From the NCBI RefSeq assembly GCF_025499465.1, contig NZ_JAIMCA010000004.1:372001-436000 (forward strand): a stretch of DNA of 64,000 nt, in the 5' to 3' direction. The position numbers and the translations under genes were made by a program. This DNA comes from Allobosea sp. BH3. Its GTDB lineage: Bacteria > Pseudomonadota > Alphaproteobacteria > Rhizobiales > Beijerinckiaceae. This document shows positions 59,945-64,000 of the stretch, piece by piece. Every line of letters starts with the position of its first letter. Position 1 is the first letter of the stretch. The notes under the pieces are model-generated. The model searched no databases and had not been told where the DNA came from. It saw only the letters and a list, made by a program, of their open reading frames with translations.

Positions 59945-61288
59945 TCAGACAGCTCGGCTATATTGCCGTGGCGCGTTGTCGAGATGCGCGTCGAAGGTCG
60001 AGGCGACCTTGCGGACGAGCAGGCGCGCATCCCCGGGCAGCAGCACCCGGCTGCCGTCGAAGTTGACCACGCCCTCCTGCGCGAGCTGAGCCAGCGCATA
60101 GCGCGACGGAACGAGCACGCCGGCATCGACGGGATGCTTGGCGCAGACGGCATCGATATCGACCGTGAGGTCGCACATGACGCGCTCGATCAGCTCCGCG
60201 CGCAGCCTGTCTTCCGGCGTCATGCGATAGCCCTTCACGGTCGGCAGCGCGCCGTCCGAAATCCGCTCGGCATAACGCCCGATCACGACCTCGTTCTGCA
60301 CATAGCCCTGTGGCAGGCGCCCGATCGCCGACGCTCCGAAGCCGATCAGCGCCTCGCACGGATCGGTGGTGTAGCCTTGGAAATTGCGGTGCAGCCGGCC
60401 CTGCGACAGCGCCCTGGCCATCGGGTCTTCCGGCCGGGCGAAGTGATCGAGCCCGATGCAGACATAGCCGGCCGCGACGAGACGGCGCGCCATCGCCTCC
60501 GCCTGCGCGTGCCGCTCTTCGCCGTCCGGCAGCTCGGCTGTCACGATCCGGCGCTGGTGCTTCTTGAATTCCGGCACATGAGCATAGCCGAAGATCGAGA
60601 ACCGGTCGGGCCGCATCGCGAGACATAGCTCGACGGTGTCGATGCAGGATTGGACGGTCTGCTTCGGCAGGCCGTAGATCAGATCGAAACTCACCGAACC
60701 GATGCCCGCTCCCCGCAGCCCCGCGACGACGGCAGCGGTCTGCTCCATGCTCTGGATGCGGTTGATGGCCTTCTGCACGTCCGGATCGAAGCTCTGCACG
60801 CCGAGGCTCGCCCGGTTGACGCCGGCTGCGGCCAGGGCTGACGTCATGGCGGGCGCGAGGCGGCGCGGATCGATCTCGACCGCGATCTCGGCGTCGGGAT
60901 GAACCGTGAAATGCTGCCGCAAAAGCGCGACGAGCGCGACGAAATCCGCCGGCTCCAGGATCGTCGGAGTGCCGCCGCCGAAATGGATGTGCCGCACGTC
61001 GACAGGCGCGGAGAGCTGCCCGGCCACGAGCGCGATCTCTCCGCGAAGCGCCGCGAGATAGTCGATGATCGGGCCGTCGCGCAGCGCCACCGTGGTGTGG
61101 CAGCCGCAGTACCAGCACATCGAGCGGCAGAACGGCACATGCAGGTAGAGCGAAGTGGCCGTCCCCGCCGCAAGCGCTCCGAGCCAGCCGGAATAGATGT
61201 CCGGGCCCACCCCGGCGTGGAAATGCGGAGCTGTGGGATAGCTGGTGTAGCGCGGAAGCCGCGCGTCTCGATATGGCGTCGCCTGCAT
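59945..61288 (-). CDS. hemN: Oxygen-independent coproporphyrinogen III oxidase HemN
   Basis: A 447-residue radical-SAM enzyme with the cluster motif C54-x3-C58-x2-C61 plus C63 ('VPFCRSMCWYCGCHT'), and 'HFGGGTPTIL' and 'ISFDLIYGLPKQT'-type segments. It makes protoporphyrinogen IX without oxygen, serving heme needs of denitrification. It is convergent with the NnrS-like gene, eight bases apart, and has an FNR/NnrR-type box 61 bases upstream. Confidence 0.95.
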   Translation of the reverse strand: MQATPYRDARLPRYTSYPTAPHFHAGVGPDIYSGWLGALAAGTATSLYLHVPFCRSMCWYCGCHTTVALRDGPIIDYLAALRGEIALVAGQLSAPVDVRHIHFGGGTPTILEPADFVALVALLRQHFTVHPDAEIAVEIDPRRLAPAMTSALAAAGVNRASLGVQSFDPDVQKAINRIQSMEQTAAVVAGLRGAGIGSVSFDLIYGLPKQTVQSCIDTVELCLAMRPDRFSIFGYAHVPEFKKHQRRIVTAELPDGEERHAQAEAMARRLVAAGYVCIGLDHFARPEDPMARALSQGRLHRNFQGYTTDPCEALIGFGASAIGRLPQGYVQNEVVIGRYAERISDGALPTVKGYRMTPEDRLRAELIERVMCDLTVDIDAVCAKHPVDAGVLVPSRYALAQLAQEGVVNFDGSRVLLPGDARLLVRKVASTFDAHLDNAPRQYSRAV

Positions 61289-61349
61289 GGCGCGGCTCCG
61301 ATCGACCGTTCAGGGAGCCCCTGTTTAGTCCGCCGAGCGATCGCCTTCT

Positions 61350-61363
61350 TTGACATGTTGCAA
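61350..61363. promoter_or_regulatory. FNR/NnrR-type box upstream of hemN
   Basis: TTGACATGTTGCAA fits TTG-N8-CAA (half-sites TTGAC and TGCAA), 61 bases upstream of the hemN ATG, a normal distance for activation. The left half is more Fnr-like than the others. Confidence 0.7.
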
Positions 61364-61427
61364 AGAAGCGCCGTGTCTCGGCAGGCGGGCCACGGATCGC
61401 AGTCCGGTTCGCAGTTCTGATCGGAAA

Positions 61428-61454
61428 TGGTGGGCCGGGCCGGAGCGCCCACCA
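61428..61454. repeat. GC-rich hairpin at the island border
   Basis: A perfect 8-bp inverted repeat (TGGTGGGC / GCCCACCA) with an 11-base loop. It could be a terminator of a former neighbouring gene or part of a border. No direct repeat was found with it. Confidence 0.4.
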
Positions 61455-61670
61455 CCGCTTCGCAAGCGTTAGCCGTCAGTTGCCACAGGGCTTAGTTCGA
61501 CTGGAAATGTCATATAGCTATGGCTGCCCTGTGTCGACGCCAGCACGTTATGAGATGTACGCATTAAACTGCAGCCTGCCCGAACCCGGATTACTGCACC
61601 GGTAGAGCTCCTTGGCCTGTTGCGACCAAACCGCAAATCAGGTTTGCTACGCGGCAGGCTGGAGGAAATC

Positions 61671-63359
61671 ATGAAAGTCACGCCTGTATCAAAGTCGTTA
61701 GCGGACGTTCTGCGCGGAAATTTCATTCGAATCCCAAGATTTCAACGCCCCTATGATTGGGATCGCGATAATCTAACCGAGTTTTGGAATGACCTAAAAG
61801 ATCGAACCGACCCGGATTATTTCATGGGGTCGATTGTCATATTCACCGATTCAAAAGAGAAAAACTTAATATCTCTCGTTGATGGACAACAGAGAATCAC
61901 GACTATTACGATTATGCTCGCTATAATCCGCGATTACCTTAAAGAGATCGGCGAGGAAGGCTCATCTAAAGGGATTCACGAGCTTATTGAGACTAGAGAT
62001 ATCGACGACAAGAGCCGATTCGTCCTTGAGCACGATCCGCCAGACCGTTTTATGCAGTACGCAATTCAGCAGCAGAAACGGGATTCAAAACTTCAGCCAG
62101 AGGGTGCTCAGCAAAACAACTTGCAATCTGCGTACCGATACCTGCAAGCAAGCGTTCAATCTCATGTGAAGAACGAATTTAAGGGAGATAAAAATAAGAC
62201 TGTAACCTATCTCCGGCACCTGAGAGATTGCCTTCTACAAATGCAGTTCATCTCAATCGAGCTCGACAATGAGGATGACGCCTACCTTATATTTGAAACA
62301 CTTAATACCCGTGGAAAGGATTTGAGAGCCTCAGATCTCCTTAAGAATCATTTCATGAGACTTCTGCCTCAGTCAACAAAAGGATTAGATAAGACCAAAA
62401 ATGATTGGGGCGATATAATGGAGACCCTAGGTAGTGCAACAATATTCATAGATCCAGATTCGTTTTTGCTTCATTATTGGCTTTCTAGTCATGGATATGT
62501 GTCCAAAGCCAATCTATTTATGAACTTCAAAAAAGAAATTAAGAAATCGGACGCCAAGAATTGGCTCGATGACATTAAGAGTTCAGCCGCCACTTATATG
62601 AAATGTATGGCTCCCATGGAGATGGAGTTCAGCAAACAAGAACGCGAAATCAGAGAGTCGCTTAACGCTATACGAATTTTCGGCGTGGCCCAAGCGGCGC
62701 CATTGATGCTTGCTGTGATGACATTATACGAAAGAAAGATAATTTCTTTAAAATCAGCGCGCAATACATTCGAATTAATCGAGAAATTCACGTTCCAGTT
62801 CAACGCATTGACGCAATCGAGAGGCGGCGGGGGCGTGTCGAACATGTACGCACGGCTGGCTCAGAGCGCCATGTCGTGCCGTGATCCTCAGAAGTACGCC
62901 AATGTGCTCTCGGAGATAAAGGATAAATTCGAAGAGAGAATACCTGATGAAACTGAGTTCACGGTCCCATTTTCAAGAATTATATATCGAAGCAATTATA
63001 CACGTGAGAGACCGCTTGCCCGATATGTTCTTACAAAGATCGCTAAACATTATGGCATGCCTGACGAGATAGATACCAACTTGCTGACCATCGAACACAT
63101 CCTGCCTCAGTCACAAGGATCAGAAACAGGAGACGCGTTTGACGTTGGAGCGATTGGCAATCTCATATTCATGACCGACAAACTTAATGGGAAATTAGAC
63201 AATAAGAATTTCGCTGACAAAAAGACGTTCTATACCAAGGAGAACAATGTTTACTGTGACGACTTTCTATCTAAATCAAAAGCATGGACCGACAAGACGA
63301 TAGCCGACCGTGGCGTCGAGCTCGCTTCAGTCGGCTACAACAAGATTTGGAATATATGA
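61671..63359 (+). CDS. DUF262/DUF1524 protein, GmrSD-like putative defence nuclease
   Basis: A 562-residue protein with an N-terminal DUF262 domain ('IPRFQRPYDW' at 21-30 and the nucleotide-binding 'DGQQR' at 71-75) and a C-terminal DUF1524 HNH-like nuclease region with H476 ('TIEHILPQ'), N497 ('GNLIFM') and N506. This single-chain order matches GmrSD-type modification-dependent restriction enzymes that attack phage DNA carrying modified bases. The ATG at 61671 follows GGAGG. The codon usage is clearly AT-richer than the neighbours, so the gene was probably gained by transfer. The lack of a partner gene suggests it acts alone. Confidence 0.82.
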   Translation: MKVTPVSKSLADVLRGNFIRIPRFQRPYDWDRDNLTEFWNDLKDRTDPDYFMGSIVIFTDSKEKNLISLVDGQQRITTITIMLAIIRDYLKEIGEEGSSKGIHELIETRDIDDKSRFVLEHDPPDRFMQYAIQQQKRDSKLQPEGAQQNNLQSAYRYLQASVQSHVKNEFKGDKNKTVTYLRHLRDCLLQMQFISIELDNEDDAYLIFETLNTRGKDLRASDLLKNHFMRLLPQSTKGLDKTKNDWGDIMETLGSATIFIDPDSFLLHYWLSSHGYVSKANLFMNFKKEIKKSDAKNWLDDIKSSAATYMKCMAPMEMEFSKQEREIRESLNAIRIFGVAQAAPLMLAVMTLYERKIISLKSARNTFELIEKFTFQFNALTQSRGGGGVSNMYARLAQSAMSCRDPQKYANVLSEIKDKFEERIPDETEFTVPFSRIIYRSNYTRERPLARYVLTKIAKHYGMPDEIDTNLLTIEHILPQSQGSETGDAFDVGAIGNLIFMTDKLNGKLDNKNFADKKTFYTKENNVYCDDFLSKSKAWTDKTIADRGVELASVGYNKIWNI

Positions 63360-63413
63360 CGCCTTATGAGCTCATCATCTGAATAGCGAAATTTTTCGTG
63401 GACATATCTAGAA

Positions 63414-63440
63414 GGTAGGGTGGGCAACAGCCCCCCTACC
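63414..63440 (+). terminator. Hairpin after the DUF262/DUF1524 gene
   Basis: GGTAGGGTGGGC pairs with GCCCCCCTACC around a four-base loop with one mismatch, 55 bases after the stop. Not followed by a T-tract but the best terminator candidate for this gene. Confidence 0.5.
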
Positions 63441-63573
63441 CCGGGCTTGTTAATTCCCTGCCTATACGGATTGACGAAACTGATTCTGACAACTTTCACC
63501 TCTGAACCGGCAATGTAATGACCATACCATCAGCATTACAAGAAACAGATGAAAGATATGATCGACAGCGACC

Positions 63574-63594
63574 GGTATCAGTTTAACCGATACC
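63574..63594. repeat. Short inverted repeat GGTATC / GATACC
   Basis: Six-base perfect arms with a nine-base spacer, in the AT-rich region. Possible protein-binding site; no match to a known operator. Confidence 0.35.
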
Positions 63595-63676
63595 CATAGA
63601 TATATGCCGTATAAATATAACTAGATATATACAGTTGCACATAATTATAGATCTATATGTAATAATACAAATACTT

Positions 63677-63694
63677 TACTATACATGTATAGTA
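63677..63694. repeat. Perfect 18-bp palindrome
   Basis: TACTATACATGTATAGTA is its own reverse complement. It sits in nearly pure AT sequence and could be an operator or a replication or transfer-related site. Confidence 0.6.
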
Positions 63695-63800
63695 TATACA
63701 GATATCTACCGATTTTATATAGACAGACACTGATCACTATAATTTCGGCAAAGTGTGCACCCAACAACCCACCGAAGGCGACGCCCGGCCGTTAGACTAT

Positions 63801-63913
63801 ACCCTATCGGACACATCCGGCATCCTCATACCGGCTGTCCATAAGGGTTGACACGAGTCAACGGACGTCAAATTATACGGACACTACCCTTGTCTACAGA
63901 TGAAGGTGTCCGG
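63801..63913. other. Repeat cluster next to the recombinase, possible res/att site
   Basis: CGGACAC occurs at 63808 and 63878, with the inverse GTGTCCG at 63907; TGTCCATAAGGGT at 63837 and TGTAGACAAGGGT (inverse strand, 63886-63898) are near copies in inverted order; GTTGAC/GTCAAC is a perfect pair at 63847-63862. Such a layout beside a serine recombinase suggests its recombination site. The assignment is tentative. Confidence 0.4.
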
Positions 63914-64000
63914 ATGCAGACCGTTCTCTATGCCCGCGTCTCCACGACTGACCAGACAATCGAGCATCAGGAAACTCAGGCACGACAAGCCGGCTTTGCA
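63914..64000 (+). CDS. Serine recombinase/resolvase (5' part, cut by window end)
   Basis: Only the first 29 residues are present. They read 'MQTVLYARVSTTDQTIEHQE', with the 'YARVSTxDQ' motif of the resolvase/invertase family in which the serine is the catalytic nucleophile. It is probably the mobility gene of the element that carries the DUF262/DUF1524 nuclease. Whether it is a small resolvase or a large recombinase cannot be told. Confidence 0.8.
   Translation, partial: MQTVLYARVSTTDQTIEHQETQARQAGFA

Larger units (their letters stand above)
61289..61670. other. hemN promoter region and junction to the AT-rich island
   Basis: About 380 bases. The first 80 hold the hemN promoter and box. Beyond about 61475 base composition shifts to lower GC, so the left border of the acquired segment probably lies here. 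A hairpin is at 61428-61454 and a good ribosome site (GGAGG) precedes the next gene. No tRNA or clear attachment repeat was recognised. Confidence 0.55.
63360..63913. other. AT-rich non-coding stretch between the nuclease and recombinase genes
   Basis: About 550 bases without a gene. It contains a terminator-like hairpin, several short inverted repeats and a run of almost pure AT (about 63600-63720). The last 110 bases before the recombinase carry short repeats that could be a recombination site. Confidence 0.6.

Noticed and set aside
61395..61425. GGTTCG-containing stretch that recalls a tRNA T-arm at the island border
   Set aside because: No acceptor stem or anticodon arm can be folded around it, so no tRNA was called.
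63600..63720. AT-rich run considered as a replication origin
   Set aside because: No iterons, DnaA-box cluster or replication gene was seen nearby.
63848..63861. Another TTG-N8-CAA match near the recombinase
   Set aside because: It lies in the repeat cluster of the mobile island and far from anaerobic genes; a chance match or part of a recombination site is more likely.
1..64000. CRISPR arrays, rRNA, tRNA and insertion sequences
   Set aside because: No regularly spaced repeats, rRNA or tRNA signatures, or transposase genes were recognised; only the partial recombinase at the right end points to mobility.

Overview
The window looks like a chromosomal segment of a high-GC alphaproteobacterium. 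The gene set (an alphaproteobacterial che operon, class I NirK with pseudoazurin and NnrR, cbb3 oxidase, DctQM-fused TRAP transporter) and the interspersed GC-rich palindromes point to Hyphomicrobiales; a Bosea-like genus is my guess, not something I can prove. Only the last ~2.5 kb differs, being visibly AT-richer and probably acquired.

Layout. (1) 1-1.6 kb: the 3' end of a CelD/BcsL-type acetyltransferase, a molybdopterin adenylyltransferase and a Tat-exported glutathione peroxidase. (2) 1.7-12.4 kb, all on the minus strand: a complete chemotaxis operon (STAS protein, CheY, CheA, CheW, receptor, CheR, CheD, CheB, CheY), preceded by a receiver protein and a soluble receptor with a C-terminal sensor. 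(3) 12.6-16.7 kb: exported Fe/Mn superoxide dismutase, an Fsr-type MFS exporter, a metallophosphoesterase and a phosphopantetheinyl transferase. (4) 16.9-25.3 kb: a sugar-acid catabolic cassette with a DUF1537 four-carbon acid sugar kinase, a RuBisCO-like protein, a VOC protein, a DctQM-fused TRAP transporter with its binding protein, an unusual SDR and a divergent LacI regulator. (5) 25.3-32.2 kb: ccoNOQP with ccoI and ccoS (no ccoG/ccoH), plus a DUF2189 membrane protein and a tiny Cys-containing membrane protein. (6) 32.6-61.3 kb: a denitrification and anaerobic-metabolism region with norCBQD, a small membrane protein, DUF2249 and DUF59 proteins, nirK-nirV, norEF, nnrR, an FmdE/DUF1971 pair, an Rrf2 regulator, a TonB receptor with an ABC importer, three NnrS-like proteins, pseudoazurin, ubiTUV, ubiD-ubiX and hemN. 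(7) 61.7-64 kb: a DUF262/DUF1524 (GmrSD-like) putative defence nuclease, an AT-rich stretch with palindromes, and the start of a serine recombinase cut by the window edge.

How it fits together. Nitrite is reduced to NO by NirK (electrons probably from pseudoazurin) and NO to N2O by NorCB, with NorQD for activation and NorEF as accessories; no nosZ is in the window. cbb3 oxidase covers low oxygen, UbiTUV/UbiD/UbiX would make ubiquinone and HemN heme without oxygen. Seven TTG-N8-CAA FNR/NnrR-type boxes lie in the promoter regions of norC, the DUF2249 gene, nirK, the FmdE gene, pseudoazurin, ubiT/ubiD and hemN, which suggests one NO/anoxia regulon controlled by the NnrR-like protein encoded here, possibly with an Fnr elsewhere. 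No such box was found upstream of ccoN or the TonB gene.
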